This document shows positions 43,514-53,225 of a stretch of 64,000 bases of DNA, one piece after another. The position numbers and the translations under genes are program-made. The DNA is taken from contig NZ_JBEJGY010000004.1 in assembly GCF_040253615.1 (NCBI RefSeq), forward strand, positions 1,364,001 to 1,428,000, written 5' to 3'. Origin of the DNA: Streptomyces sp. Edi4 (GTDB taxonomy: Bacteria; Actinomycetota; Actinomycetes; Streptomycetales; Streptomycetaceae). Position 1 is the stretch's first letter, and every line of letters begins with the position of its first letter. The notes beneath the pieces were generated by a model. It did no database searches. It was not told the origin of the DNA and saw only the letters and a program-made list of their open reading frames with translations.

Positions 43514-45277
43514 TCACGCCTCCTTCGGGTTGTCGACGGGGGCGGAGGTGGTGCGGCGGGCCCGGCGCAGCGGGGGCTTGGCGCCGAGCCGCTTCGGGTC
43601 GAGGCCGGACCACGGGTGGCCACTGGCGAAGAACTTCCGGCGGGCCAGAAGCGTCATCACCGGCTTGGTGAACAGGAAGACGACGACGACGTCGAGCAGA
43701 GTGGTCAGGCCCAGCGTGAACGCGAAGCCCTGGACCTTGCCGACCGTCACGATGAACAGCACCGCCGCGGCCAGGAACGACACGAAGTCGGAGACCAGGA
43801 TGGTGCGCCGGGCGCGCGGCCAGGCCCGCTCGACGGCGGGACGCAGGGTGCGGCCCTCGCGGATCTCGTCACGGATGCGTTCGAAGTACACGATGAACGA
43901 GTCCGCGGTGATGCCGATGGCGACGATGGCGCCGCAGACCGCGGGCAGGTTCAGCGCGAAGCCGATGCCGGGGCCGAGCAGCGTCATGATCGTGTACGTC
44001 AGGATCGCCGAGACGACGAGGCTGAGGATGGCGATCGTGGCCAGTCCCCGGTAGTAGGCCACCAGGTAGATGATGACCAGCGCGAGGCCGATGGCACCGG
44101 CGATGAGACCGGCGTGCAGCTGGTCGGCGCCGAGGGCCGCGGTCACGGTGGTGACGCTCTGCTCCTGGAAGGAGAGCGGCAGCGCGCCGTAGGACAGCAC
44201 GTTGGCCAGGTCCTGGGCGCTCGTCTGGTTGAAGTTGCCGGAGATCTCGGCGGAGCCGCTGAGCGTGGAACTCACCGTCGGGGCCGAGACGACCTGGTTG
44301 TCCAGCGCGATCGCGAAGCGGTTGTTCGGGTACTGCTGCTGCGAGAGCTTCCCGGTGATCGCCGCGAACTTCTTCGAGCCGCCGCTGGTGAAGTCCATCT
44401 GAACGATCCACTGACCGTTCTGGTTGATCACGGCCTGCGACTTGGAGACGTCGGTGCCGTCGACCTCGGCCGGGCCGAGGATGTACTTCTCCGCGCCGTC
44501 CTTGTCGCACGCCATGGTCGGCTCGCTGGACTTGGCGCCCTGGCCGGCCTTGGAACGGGCCTCCTTGGTGGAGCAGTCCAGCGCCGCGAACTGGGCCTGG
44601 AGCTTGGCGGCGGCCGCGTCACCTGAGGCCGACGGGTCGGGCGCGGGGCCGGCCGGCTTGCTCGCGCCCGGCGTGGGCGAGGTGGAGGCCTTGAGCGCGT
44701 CGGTCAGGGCGCGGCCCTGGGGCGTGCTGCCGGAGCTCGGCTTGCCCGCGTTCGGCGTGCCCTTGGCGGAGGCGTTCGGCGCGGGCTTGCCGGTCGCGCT
44801 CGGGGCGCCCGAGGGGGTGGCCTTGCCGGTGGCGCTCGGAGAAGCGCTCGGGGTGGGCGCCGCGGTCGGCTGGGCGGTCAGGACCGGCCGGAAGTACAGC
44901 TTGGCGGTCTGGCCGACCTGCTGGCGGGCCTGCTCGGAGTTCGTACCCTTGGGGATGTTGACAATGATGTTGTCACTGCCCTGGGTCTGAACCTCGGCTT
45001 CGGTGACACCGAGACCATTGACACGGCGGTTCATGATCTGGACCGCCGTGTCCATGTTCTTCTTGTTGATCGCCGACTCCTGGCCGGGCTCCGCCTTGGC
45101 CTTGAGCGTGATGCTCGTGCCGCCGGCGAGGTCGATGCCCAGCCTCGGGGTGGTGGTGTGGGAAATGAACATCCCACCGGTGAGCGCGACCATGGCGATG
45201 AGGATGAAGGCCAGGGCACGGCCCGGCTTGCTCTGACCCCCCGCCGCCGGCCTTCGGCCCTTGTTCGGTGCTGCCAC
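43514..45277 (-). CDS. secD: Protein translocase subunit SecD
   Basis: This 587-residue partner of SecF has one N-terminal helix (about 21-41), a large outer domain and five C-terminal helices. The P1 domain contains RLGIDLAGGTSITL; the conserved segments GSAEISGNFNQTSAQDLANVL, YRGLATIAILSLV and TADSFIVYFERIRDEI are in place. An unusual low-complexity insert of about 95 residues rich in Pro, Ala, Ser, Thr and Gly (about 147-240) splits the outer domain. GTG 45277 is favoured over an in-frame upstream ATG that would add 19 non-conserved residues. Confidence 0.95.
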   Translation of the reverse strand: MAAPNKGRRPAAGGQSKPGRALAFILIAMVALTGGMFISHTTTPRLGIDLAGGTSITLKAKAEPGQESAINKKNMDTAVQIMNRRVNGLGVTEAEVQTQGSDNIIVNIPKGTNSEQARQQVGQTAKLYFRPVLTAQPTAAPTPSASPSATGKATPSGAPSATGKPAPNASAKGTPNAGKPSSGSTPQGRALTDALKASTSPTPGASKPAGPAPDPSASGDAAAAKLQAQFAALDCSTKEARSKAGQGAKSSEPTMACDKDGAEKYILGPAEVDGTDVSKSQAVINQNGQWIVQMDFTSGGSKKFAAITGKLSQQQYPNNRFAIALDNQVVSAPTVSSTLSGSAEISGNFNQTSAQDLANVLSYGALPLSFQEQSVTTVTAALGADQLHAGLIAGAIGLALVIIYLVAYYRGLATIAILSLVVSAILTYTIMTLLGPGIGFALNLPAVCGAIVAIGITADSFIVYFERIRDEIREGRTLRPAVERAWPRARRTILVSDFVSFLAAAVLFIVTVGKVQGFAFTLGLTTLLDVVVVFLFTKPVMTLLARRKFFASGHPWSGLDPKRLGAKPPLRRARRTTSAPVDNPKEA

Positions 45278-45421
45278 CTTGTCGTTTCTCCCTGTCCAAC
45301 CGCCCGGCGCCGGGTAATGCGCGTGGGCGGCCACGAAGTGTTGTGGGGACGTCCCCCGCGGAAGTCGGCCCGCTCGGGGGCCGCCGGCGCCGGTCGGGCG
45401 CCGTGCGGTCCCGGCGCGTGA

Positions 45422-45910
45422 CTACTTCGCTTCGGCCCCGCCGTCGGCCTTGCCGTCCTTGCCGTTCGTGTCGTCCGTGGGCAGGGCCGCGTTCTGCGCC
45501 TCGTCCTTCTTGCCCAGGTCGATCTTGGCGTCCTTGCTGTCGTCGGCCCCGGCCTCGACCTCGGTGGCGCCGGTCAGCGACGAGGCGTCGTCCGGCACCT
45601 CCGGGAGCTCGACGTCGGTGTCGTCGGTGTCGCCGTGCACGATGCGGTTGTACTCCGCGTCACTGAGGACGGCGCCGATCGCGTTCTTGGCGTAGACGGC
45701 GTGGACGCCGGGCGCCACCTCCAGGAGGACCGTCTCGTCGCCGATCTCCTTGACCGTGGCGTACATGCCCCCGATCGTGCGGATACCGGTGCCGGGCTGC
45801 ATCTCTTCGCGCATGGCCGCGGCGGCCTGCTGCTTCTTCTTGGCCGACCGCGTCATCAGGAACATGGCCCCGATAAGCAAAACCAAGGGGAGGAGGGTGA
45901 TAGGGCTCAC
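45422..45910 (-). CDS. yajC: Preprotein translocase accessory subunit YajC
   Basis: This 162-residue protein associates with SecDF. One membrane helix (about 3-20: PITLLPLVLLIGAMFLMT) is followed by RSAKKKQQAAAAMREEMQPG and the conserved TIGGMYATVKEIGDETVLLEVAPGV. The C-terminal ~70 residues are an acidic, low-complexity extension typical of actinobacteria. GTG 45910 has AAGGAAG nine bases upstream; ATG 45931 has none. It leads the yajC-secD-secF-apt unit, with a 144-base gap before secD. Confidence 0.92.
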   Translation of the reverse strand: MSPITLLPLVLLIGAMFLMTRSAKKKQQAAAAMREEMQPGTGIRTIGGMYATVKEIGDETVLLEVAPGVHAVYAKNAIGAVLSDAEYNRIVHGDTDDTDVELPEVPDDASSLTGATEVEAGADDSKDAKIDLGKKDEAQNAALPTDDTNGKDGKADGGAEAK

Positions 45911-46073
45911 GGGACGGAACTTCCTTCGCATGACCACACGAAAGCGCGGCCTGATCTGGGGGTGGGTACGCCGGCCTGGAAGGGCGGCATCGGCGGAGTC
46001 TAAGCGAGTCCGCACAGATGGAACAACGCCCAGCATCCCACCGGGGTTCCTCCGCGTACGATCCTCCGCGCCG

Positions 46074-47174
46074 TCACGCCCCGAAGAGCCCCGGTTGTCC
46101 GCTTCCCGCCGGGCCGCCGCCCTGCCGCGGGGGTACGAGGCCGAGGTGGGCCCAGGCGGCGGGCGTCGCCACCCGGCCCCTCGGGGTGCGCGCGAGCAGA
46201 CCCTCGCGCACGAGGAAGGGCTCGGCCACCTCCTCCACCGTTTCGCGCTCCTCCCCCACCGCGACCGCCAGGGTGGACAGGCCCACCGGGCCGCCGCCGA
46301 ACAGCTTCAGCAGGGCCTGGAGCACCGCCCGGTCCAGGCGGTCGAGGCCGCGCGCGTCGACCTCGTACACCCCGAGCGCGGCCGACGCGATCTCGGTGGT
46401 GATGACGCCGTCCGCCTTGACCTGGGCGTAGTCGCGCACGCGGCGCAGCAGCCGGTTGGCGATGCGGGGGGTGCCACGGGAGCGGCCGGCGATCTCGGCG
46501 GCGCCCGCGGTGTCGATCTCCACGTCCAGCAGCCGGGCGGAGCGGTGGATGACGCGCTCCAGCTCGGCGGGTTCGTAGAACTCCATGTGGCCGGTGAAGC
46601 CGAACCGGTCGCGCAGCGGGGGCGGCAGGAGGCCCGCCCTGGTGGTGGCGCCGACCAGCGTGAAGGGGGGCAGTTCCAGCGGGATAGCGGTGGCGCCGGG
46701 GCCCTTGCCGACGATGACGTCGACCCGGAAGTCCTCCATCGCCATGTACAGCATCTCCTCGGCGGGGCGCGACATCCGGTGGATCTCGTCGAGGAACAGG
46801 ACCTCGCCCTCCTGGAGGGAGGAGAGGATCGCGGCGAGGTCGCCCGCGTGCTGGATGGCGGGGCCGCTGGTGATGCGGATCGGGGCGCCCATCTCGGCCG
46901 CGATGATCATCGAAAGAGTGGTCTTGCCGAGGCCGGGGGCGCCCGAGAGCAGCACGTGGTCGGCGGTCGCGCCCCGGGCCCGTGCCGCGCGCAGGACCAG
47001 ATCCAGCTGTTCGCGGACCTTCTCCTGGCCGACGAACTCCTCCAGGTCCTTGGGGCGCAGGGCGGCCTCGACCGCGGTGTCCTCGCCGTCGGCGGCGGCC
47101 CCCACCAGGCGGTCGCCGGGGCCGTCGGCGGTCGCCGACAGATCCGCGGTGCCGGAGCTGTCTTCCCAGTTCAT
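46074..47174 (-). CDS. ruvB: Holliday junction branch migration helicase RuvB
   Basis: This 366-residue AAA+ motor drives branch migration with RuvA. Walker A is [16 protein letters not shown], Walker [13 protein letters not shown], sensor 1 [13 protein letters not shown]. The C-terminal winged helix includes [16 protein letters not shown] and [18 protein letters not shown]. The N-terminal ~30 acidic residues are an extension common in Streptomyces. It lies 104 bases after ruvA. Confidence 0.97.
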   Translation of the reverse strand: MNWEDSSGTADLSATADGPGDRLVGAAADGEDTAVEAALRPKDLEEFVGQEKVREQLDLVLRAARARGATADHVLLSGAPGLGKTTLSMIIAAEMGAPIRITSGPAIQHAGDLAAILSSLQEGEVLFLDEIHRMSRPAEEMLYMAMEDFRVDVIVGKGPGATAIPLELPPFTLVGATTRAGLLPPPLRDRFGFTGHMEFYEPAELERVIHRSARLLDVEIDTAGAAEIAGRSRGTPRIANRLLRRVRDYAQVKADGVITTEIASAALGVYEVDARGLDRLDRAVLQALLKLFGGGPVGLSTLAVAVGEERETVEEVAEPFLVREGLLARTPRGRVATPAAWAHLGLVPPRQGGGPAGSGQPGLFGA

Positions 47175-47278
47175 GACGTGTGCCTCGGATCGTGGTGGGT
47201 GGTCGCGGTGCGGGGGCGCAGGCGGGGGGCGTGGGGGGGCGGGTCGGGGGCGCTCGGTGGCCGCCGGGCGCCCCTGGC

Positions 47279-47884
47279 TCAGCGGGCGCGGTTGAGTGTC
47301 TGCAAGGCGGCCTTGAGCAGCGCGCCCACGTTCGGCGGGCTGGAGGCCTCGGCCTGGGGGGTCACCGCGGCGACCGCCTCGTCGGCCTCGCGCGTGGCGT
47401 AGCCGAGACCGATGAGGGCGGCGTGCAGCTGGTCGCGCCAGCCCGAGGTGACGGGTGCCCCGACGGCGGGGGCGCTGCCGACGGGCGCTCCCAGCCGGTC
47501 CTTCAGCTCGATGAGGAGCTTCTGGGCGCCCTTCTTGCCGATGCCGGGCACGGCGGTGAGCGCCTTCTCGTCACCGGAGGCGAAGGCGCGGCGCAGCGCG
47601 TCGGGAGTGTGCACGGACAGGACGGCCTGGGCGAGCCGGGGGCCGACGCCGTTGGCGGTCTGGAGCAGTTCGAACACCTGCTTCTCGTCGTCGTCGGCGA
47701 AGCCGTACAGGGTCAGCGAGTCCTCCCGCACGACCAACGACGTGGCGAGCTTGGTGTGTTGGCCCACGCGCAGTTCGGCCAGGGTGTTGGGCGTGCACTG
47801 GAGGGCCATGCCGATGCCGCCGACCTCGACCACCGCGGTGTCGGGAGCGAGGGCGGCGACCGGGCCGCTGACGAAGGCGATCAT
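47279..47884 (-). CDS. ruvA: Holliday junction DNA-binding protein RuvA
   Basis: This 201-residue protein binds four-way junctions and loads RuvB. The OB-fold domain I ([21 protein letters not shown]), the tandem helix-hairpin-helix domain II ([42 protein letters not shown]) and the RuvB-binding domain III ([21 protein letters not shown]) are all visible. ATG 47884 overlaps the ruvC stop by four bases. Confidence 0.96.
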   Translation of the reverse strand: MIAFVSGPVAALAPDTAVVEVGGIGMALQCTPNTLAELRVGQHTKLATSLVVREDSLTLYGFADDDEKQVFELLQTANGVGPRLAQAVLSVHTPDALRRAFASGDEKALTAVPGIGKKGAQKLLIELKDRLGAPVGSAPAVGAPVTSGWRDQLHAALIGLGYATREADEAVAAVTPQAEASSPPNVGALLKAALQTLNRAR

Positions 47885-48411
47885 CGGGTGACCTTCCGGA
47901 CGGAGTGCTGGGCGTGGGCCTGTTGGAGCCGGTTGAGCGCGGGGGCTCGCCAGATGTGACAGATGGCCAGGGCGAGCGCGTCCGCGGCGTCGGCCGGCCT
48001 GGGCGGTGCGTCGAGCCGCAGCAGGCGTGTGACCATCGCGCCGACCTGGGCCTTGTCGGCGCGGCCACTGCCGGTGACGGCGGCCTTGACCTCGCTGGGG
48101 GTGTGCAGGGCGACGGGGATGCCGCGCCGGGACGCGCACAGCATGGCGACCGCGCTCGCCTGGGCGGTGCCCATCACCGTACGCACGTTGTGCTGGCTGA
48201 ACACGCGCTCCACGGCGACGAATTCGGGCCGGTGCGTATCCAGCCATTCCTCGATGCCGCGCTCGATGGCGACGAGCCGGTGGCCCAGCTCCACGTCCGC
48301 CGGTGTGCGCACGACACCGACGCCGAGCATGGTGAGCGGCCGGCCCGCGACCCCCTCGACGACGCCCACGCCACATCGCGTGAGGCCGGGGTCCACCCCC
48401 AGTACGCGCAC
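47881..48411 (-). CDS. ruvC: Holliday junction resolvase RuvC
   Basis: This 176-residue endonuclease cuts Holliday junctions. The catalytic acids are evident: Asp7 in [12 protein letters not shown], Glu in [12 protein letters not shown], and the pair in [18 protein letters not shown] 48411 follows GGGGAGGGG and gives the normal N terminus (VRVLGVDPG). It heads the ruvC-ruvA-ruvB unit, 119 bases after yebC, from which a terminator separates it. Confidence 0.97.
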   Translation of the reverse strand: MRVLGVDPGLTRCGVGVVEGVAGRPLTMLGVGVVRTPADVELGHRLVAIERGIEEWLDTHRPEFVAVERVFSQHNVRTVMGTAQASAVAMLCASRRGIPVALHTPSEVKAAVTGSGRADKAQVGAMVTRLLRLDAPPRPADAADALALAICHIWRAPALNRLQQAHAQHSVRKVTR

Positions 48412-48472
48412 GGCCCCTCCCCTCGACGATCTTCGACCTTCCGCCAGGCTAACCGGCGGCACTGACAACGGC

Positions 48473-48506
48473 GGCGGGCCGATGGGACGTGTCCCATCGG
48501 CCCGCC
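48473..48506 (-). terminator. yebC terminator
   Basis: A perfect 15-bp stem (48473-48487 with 48492-48506) with a CGTG loop lies 24 bases after the yebC stop. Confidence 0.85.
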
Positions 48507-48530
48507 ACAACCGCTCGGCTCACGGTGACG

Positions 48531-49283
48531 CTAGGCGTCGACCTTCTCCATGACCTCGTCGGAGACGTCGAAGTTGGCGAAGACGTTCTGCACGTCGTCG
48601 CTGTCCTCCAGCGCGTCGATCAGCTTGAAGATCTTCCGCGCGCCGTCTTCGTCCAGCTCGACCTGCATGGTCGGGACGAAGTTGGCCTCGGCCGAGTCGT
48701 AGTCGATGCCGGCCTCCTGGAGCGCCGTGCGGACCGCGACCATGTCGGTGGCCTCGGAGATGATCTCGAAGGAGTCACCGAGGTCGTTGACCTCCTCGGC
48801 GCCCGCCTCCAGCACGGTCTCCAGGACGTCGTCCTCGGAGAGCTCACCCTTGGGCAGGACGACGACGCCCTTGCGGTTGAACAGGTACGACACGGAGCCC
48901 GGGTCGGCCATCGAGCCGCCGTTGCGGGTCATCGCGACGCGGACGTCGGACGCGGCACGGTTGCGGTTGTCGGTGAGGCACTCGATGAGCACCGCGACAC
49001 CGTTCGGGCCGTAACCCTCGTACATGATCGTCTCGTAGTCGGCGCCGCCCGCTTCGAGACCGGCGCCGCGCTTGAGCGCGGAGTCGATGTTCTTGTTGGG
49101 CACCGACTGCTTCTTCGCCTTCTGCACGGCGTCGAAGAGGGTCGGGTTGCCGTCGATGTCGGCGCCCCCGGTGCGGGCCGCGACCTCGATGTTCTTGATC
49201 AGCTTCGCGAAGAGCTTGCCACGCTTGGCATCGATCACGGCCTTCTTGTGCTTCGTCGTAGCCCATTTAGAGTGGCCGGACAT
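48531..49283 (-). CDS. yebC: YebC/PmpR family protein
   Basis: This 250-residue protein starts [25 protein letters not shown], the family signature, and contains [21 protein letters not shown] and [23 protein letters not shown]. The family was long annotated as transcription regulators; recent work on YebC and mitochondrial TACO1 supports a role in relieving ribosome stalling at proline-rich stretches. Its presence near efp (35 kb away) is therefore functionally coherent though not a cluster. The pdx genes lie upstream and ruvC downstream, the usual actinobacterial order. Confidence 0.95.
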   Translation of the reverse strand: MSGHSKWATTKHKKAVIDAKRGKLFAKLIKNIEVAARTGGADIDGNPTLFDAVQKAKKQSVPNKNIDSALKRGAGLEAGGADYETIMYEGYGPNGVAVLIECLTDNRNRAASDVRVAMTRNGGSMADPGSVSYLFNRKGVVVLPKGELSEDDVLETVLEAGAEEVNDLGDSFEIISEATDMVAVRTALQEAGIDYDSAEANFVPTMQVELDEDGARKIFKLIDALEDSDDVQNVFANFDVSDEVMEKVDA

Positions 49284-49393
49284 CTGCCTGTCTCCTTCGC
49301 GTAACCCATTCTGCGTCGTTCGGCAGAGATCCTACCGGGACCCGGCCCACCCGTCGCCCGGCCCCCGCGTCGCGGGTGCCGGGCGCGCGCTTG

Positions 49394-49981
49394 TCAGCCG
49401 GCGGCGCGCACCATGTCGACGAAGAGCGCGTGCATGCGGTGGTCGCCGGTGAGTTCGGGGTGGAACGAGGTCGCCAGCGCGTTGCCCTGGCGTACGGCGA
49501 CGATGTGGCCGCCGTGCTCGGCCAGCACCTCGGCCCCGGCGCCGACGGACTCCACCCAGGGCGCGCGGATGAACACGCCTTCCACGGGGCCCACGCCCGC
49601 GACCTCCACGGTCGCCTCGAACGACTCGTTCTGGCGGCCGAAGGCGTTGCGGCGCACGATCATCTCGATGCCGCCGATGGTCTCCTGGCCCGAGCGCGGG
49701 TCGAGGATCTTGTCGGCGAGCATGATCAGGCCGGCGCAGGTGCCGTAGACGGGCAGGCCCGCGCGGACCCGCTCGCGCAGCGGCTCCAGCATGCCGAACA
49801 GGGCGGCCAGCTTGGAGATGGTGGTGGACTCGCCGCCGGGGATGACGAGGCCGTCCACCTCGGCGAGTTCTTCGGGGCGCCTGACCGGCCTGGCCACGGC
49901 GTCCGCCGCGGCCAGGGCGATCAAGTGCTCCCGTACGTCGCCCTGGAGCGCGAGGACGCCGATGACGGGGGGGTTGTTCAT
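49394..49981 (-). CDS. pdxT: Pyridoxal 5'-phosphate synthase glutaminase subunit
   Basis: This 195-residue class I-type amidotransferase supplies ammonia to PdxS for PLP synthesis. [15 protein letters not shown] opens the protein; [14 protein letters not shown] and the nucleophile motif [12 protein letters not shown] are intact, as is the His/Glu pair in [11 protein letters not shown]. It lies six bases after pdxS, forming a two-gene PLP unit. Confidence 0.97.
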   Translation of the reverse strand: MNNPPVIGVLALQGDVREHLIALAAADAVARPVRRPEELAEVDGLVIPGGESTTISKLAALFGMLEPLRERVRAGLPVYGTCAGLIMLADKILDPRSGQETIGGIEMIVRRNAFGRQNESFEATVEVAGVGPVEGVFIRAPWVESVGAGAEVLAEHGGHIVAVRQGNALATSFHPELTGDHRMHALFVDMVRAAG

Positions 49982-49987
49982 GAGGGA

Positions 49988-50908
49988 CTACCAGCCGCGG
50001 TTGGCGTAGCGCTCGGTCTCGGGCAGCGTGTCGCAGTTGATGCCGACCATGGCCTCGCCGAGGTTGCGGGAGGCGTCCGCGATGATCTTCGGGTCGTCGT
50101 AGAAGGTGGTGGCCTTCACGATGGCGGCGGCGCGCTTGGCGGGGTCGCCCGACTTGAAGATGCCCGAACCCACGAAGACGCCCTCGGCGCCGAGCTGGCG
50201 CATCAGGGCGGCGTCGGCGGGGGTGGCCACGCCACCTGCGGAGAACAGCACGACCGGGAGCTTGCCGAGCTCGGAGACTTCCTTGACGAGCTCGTACGGC
50301 GCGCGCAGCTCCTTGGCGGCGGCGTACAGCTCGTTGTTGTCGAAGCCGCGCAGCTTGGCGATCTCGTTCTTGATCTGGCGCAGGTGGCGGACGGCCTCGA
50401 CCACGTTGCCGGTGCCGGCCTCGCCCTTGGAGCGGATCATGGCCGCGCCCTCGGCGATGCGGCGCAGGGCCTCGCCCAGGTTGGTGGCGCCGCACACGAA
50501 CGGCGTGGTGAAGGCGAACTTGTCGCTGTGGTTGACCTCGTCGGCCGGGGTCAGGACCTCGGACTCGTCGATGTAGTCCACGCCGAGCGACTGAAGGACC
50601 TGGGCCTCGACGAAGTGGCCGATGCGGGACTTGGCCATCACCGGGATGGAGACCGCGCCGATGATCTCCTCGATCATGTTCGGGTCGGACATCCGGGCCA
50701 CGCCGCCGTCCTTGCGGATGTCGGCCGGAACCCGCTCGAGGGCCATGACGGCGACGGCGCCCGCGTCCTCGGCGATCTTCGCCTGCTCGGCGTTGACCAC
50801 GTCCATGATCACACCGCCCTTGAGCTGCTCGGCCATGCCGCGCTTGACGCGTGCGGTGCCGACGGCGGGGCTGTCGGCGTGGGGGGTGCTGGAAGGGGTG
50901 CTGGACAC
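49988..50908 (-). CDS. pdxS: Pyridoxal 5'-phosphate synthase lyase subunit
   Basis: This 306-residue barrel enzyme builds PLP from ribose 5-phosphate, glyceraldehyde 3-phosphate and ammonia. The core starts at [20 protein letters not shown], with [15 protein letters not shown] and [14 protein letters not shown] and the [16 protein letters not shown] phosphate-binding segment. [20 protein letters not shown] completes the site. The N-terminal ~20 residues are a variable extension. The start is GTG 50908. It is co-directional with pdxT. Confidence 0.97.
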   Translation of the reverse strand: MSSTPSSTPHADSPAVGTARVKRGMAEQLKGGVIMDVVNAEQAKIAEDAGAVAVMALERVPADIRKDGGVARMSDPNMIEEIIGAVSIPVMAKSRIGHFVEAQVLQSLGVDYIDESEVLTPADEVNHSDKFAFTTPFVCGATNLGEALRRIAEGAAMIRSKGEAGTGNVVEAVRHLRQIKNEIAKLRGFDNNELYAAAKELRAPYELVKEVSELGKLPVVLFSAGGVATPADAALMRQLGAEGVFVGSGIFKSGDPAKRAAAIVKATTFYDDPKIIADASRNLGEAMVGINCDTLPETERYANRGW

Positions 50909-51075
50909 GGAGCGACCTCACGGGGGTGAAGATGGGATTCTGCTGTCCCGAGACAACCCCGGCGGGGTGGGCCACATCAAGGGCCAATGCGCACCCGGTG
51001 GATCGTTTTTCCTGCTGGAGCGGGTCATCGGCCCCGCGAGCGGGCGCCTGACGCTCCGCCCGGGCTCCGCCGGGC

Positions 51076-51621
51076 TCAGCTCCCCGGCCGGTCGGCGAGC
51101 GCCGTCGGCGGCTCGTCGTCCATCTCGAACGCGAGCGGGAACGGCGCGTGGCCCGCGAGCCGGAACCAGCGCACCGTGCGGTGCCTGCGCAGCGCCCTGG
51201 CCGCGCGGACGGCGTCATTGTGGAAGCGCCGCGCCATCGGCACCCGGCGCGCCGCCTGAGCCAGCTCCTCGGCGGCCTCCACACCACCGGGCGCGGCGCG
51301 GACGGCGTCCACCTGCGCGGGCTCGGTGAAGACGGCGCGCAGCGCCTGGCTGAGCTCGCTCTCGGCGACCTCCCGGTGCTCCTCCTCCGCCTGGCGCGCG
51401 GCGTGCGCGGCCTCGTAGAGCACGATGGAGGCGGCCGGGTCGAGCACGCCGCTGGTGGCGATTTCCTGGGTGACCGAGGCGCGGCGCACCAGTTGGGCGT
51501 CGAGGGCCGCCCTGGCCGCGTCGATGCGGGCGTGCAGGCGGTCGAGGCGGCCTGCGGTCCAGCTGAGGTAGAGGCCGATCGCGACGAGGGCGACGGCGAT
51601 CCAGATGAGGGTTACGGTCAC
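51076..51621 (-). CDS. LemA-like single-pass membrane protein
   Basis: This 181-residue protein has one N-terminal helix (about 3-20: TLIWIAVALVAIGLYLSW) followed by a helical domain. GRLDRLHARIDAARAALDAQLVRRASV resembles the LemA family's repeated helix, and RRFHNDAVRAARALRR with a C-terminal PFPLAFEMDDE matches its closing pattern. LemA proteins lack a settled function. GTG 51621 is chosen because upstream sequence is repeat-derived; the ribosome site is weak. It lies between pdxS and pimA, a slot filled by other genes in mycobacteria. Confidence 0.7.
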   Translation of the reverse strand: MTVTLIWIAVALVAIGLYLSWTAGRLDRLHARIDAARAALDAQLVRRASVTQEIATSGVLDPAASIVLYEAAHAARQAEEEHREVAESELSQALRAVFTEPAQVDAVRAAPGGVEAAEELAQAARRVPMARRFHNDAVRAARALRRHRTVRWFRLAGHAPFPLAFEMDDEPPTALADRPGS

Positions 51622-51644
51622 GGGCCGCAAGGCTACCGGCAGCC

Positions 51645-52064
51645 GTCCGGCGGTTGAGGACGAACGCCGTGCAGGCCGAACCCGGGTCTGGGGCAGCCCC
51701 AGGGACCCCGGCTCGGGACCGTGCTCGCTTCCCGCGCAGTTCCCCGCGCCCCCGGCAGGGCTCGTGCGGGCCCACGCCGGCATCCGCGGCCCGCTTGGAG
51801 CATTCAACCCTGGCCCGCACAGGCGTGGTCAGCCCGTCGCGGGGGTGCCCCCTGGCCCTCAAGGCCTTGGGGGAGATTGAGGACGAGGGCCCTTCAGGTC
51901 CGAACGGGGTCTGGGGCGGAGCCACAGGGGTCCCGGCTGCGGACCGTGGGTGGCTGGGCGCGCGGTTCCCCGCCCCTGGCGGGGCTCGAGAGGGCCCGCA
52001 TGGGCGTCCTCGGCCCGCTTGGAGCATCCAATCCTGGCCCGCATGGGCATACCGTCGCCGGGGT
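51645..52064. repeat. Duplicated ~224-bp spacer block with dispersed elements
   Basis: The gap between the LemA-like gene and pimA holds no gene. Two imperfect copies of a ~224-bp block can be aligned: GGCCCGCTTGGAGCATTCAA at 51788 recurs near 52012, TTGAGGACGA at 51654 near 51878, and GGTCTGGGGC near 51684 and 51909. Each contains a minus-strand GCGCAGTTCCCCGC element (51733-51752, 51959-51977). CCGTCCGGCGGTTGAGGACG near 51645 is another common Streptomyces spacer motif. Confidence 0.75.
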
Positions 52065-53225
52065 TCAGTCGCGGGCCAGGCCGAAGCGGGCCCGGAAGCC
52101 CGGGCGTTCGTCGGCCGCGACCGCCGCCGCGCCGTGCGTCACCGTCTCGTACACCGCGAGGATGTCCGCACCCACCGTCGACCAGTCGAAGCGCCGCACA
52201 TGGGCCGAGCCGCGCCGGCTCAGGCCCGCGCGGCGCCCGGGGTCGGCGAGCAGCCGCACCGCGGCCGACGCCAGTGCTTCGGCGTCCTCGTTGGCGAACA
52301 GATCGCCCGCCTCCCCCTGGTCGAGCACCTGCGCGAACGCGTCCAGGTCGCTGGCGAGGACCGCGGCGCCCGCCGACAGTGCCTCGACCAGGATGATCCC
52401 GAAGCTCTCGCCCCCGGTGTTGGGCGCGACGTACACATCGACGCTGCGCAGCAACCGCGCCTTGTCCTCGTCGCTCACCATGCCAAGGAACTCCACCCGG
52501 GAGCGCAGCCCGGGCGGCAGGGAGGCGACCGCCTCCTCCTCGTCGCCCCGTCCCGCCACGAGCAGCCGGGCGCCAGGGCGCTCGGCGAAGATCTTCGGCA
52601 GCGCCTTCATCAGGACCGGCAGGCCCTTGCGGGGCTCGTCGATGCGGCCGATGAAGCCGAGGGTCTGGCCCTGCCACTCCTTGTTCGGCTCCGCCCGCGC
52701 GAAGAATTCGACGTCGACCCCGTTGGGGATGACCACCGCGTCGCCGCCCAGGTGCTCCACCAGGGTGCGGCGCGCGTACTCGCTGACCGCGATGCGCGCG
52801 CTGATCTTCTCCAAGGCCGGCTGGAGGATCGGGTACGCCGCGATCATGGCCCGCGAGCGCGGGTTGGAGGTGTGGAAGGTCGCCACGATGGGGCCCTGCG
52901 CGGCCCAGCACGAGAGCAGGCCGAGCGAGGGCGAGGCGGGCTCGTGGATGTGGATGACGTCGAAGGTGCCCTCGTGCAGCCAGCGCCGCACGCGCGCCGC
53001 CGAGAGGAACCCGAAGTTGAGCCGCGCCACCGAGCCGTTGTAGGGCACCGGCACGGCACGGCCCGCCGAGACGACATAGGGGGGCAGCGGGGTCTCGTCG
53101 TCGGCCGGCGCGAGGACCGACACGTCGTGGCCCAGCCGGATCAGGTGCTCCGCCAGGTCCCTGACGTGGAACTGGACGCCGCCCGGCACATCCCAGGAGT
53201 ACGGGCAGACGATGCCGATCTTCAC
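52065..53225 (-). CDS. pimA: Phosphatidylinositol alpha-mannosyltransferase PimA-like
   Basis: This 386-residue GT4 glycosyltransferase probably adds the first mannose from GDP-mannose to phosphatidylinositol at the inner membrane face. The N terminus VKIGIVCPYSWDVPGGVQFHV is the PimA signature. FDVIHIHEPASPSLGLL, TLGFIGRIDEPRKGL and the nucleotide-sugar EX7E region NTGGESFGIILVEALSAG are conserved. GTG 53225 overlaps the acyltransferase stop by four bases. The three-gene run PI-phosphate synthase, acyltransferase, PimA matches the mycobacterial PIM locus. Confidence 0.94.
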   Translation of the reverse strand: MKIGIVCPYSWDVPGGVQFHVRDLAEHLIRLGHDVSVLAPADDETPLPPYVVSAGRAVPVPYNGSVARLNFGFLSAARVRRWLHEGTFDVIHIHEPASPSLGLLSCWAAQGPIVATFHTSNPRSRAMIAAYPILQPALEKISARIAVSEYARRTLVEHLGGDAVVIPNGVDVEFFARAEPNKEWQGQTLGFIGRIDEPRKGLPVLMKALPKIFAERPGARLLVAGRGDEEEAVASLPPGLRSRVEFLGMVSDEDKARLLRSVDVYVAPNTGGESFGIILVEALSAGAAVLASDLDAFAQVLDQGEAGDLFANEDAEALASAAVRLLADPGRRAGLSRRGSAHVRRFDWSTVGADILAVYETVTHGAAAVAADERPGFRARFGLARD

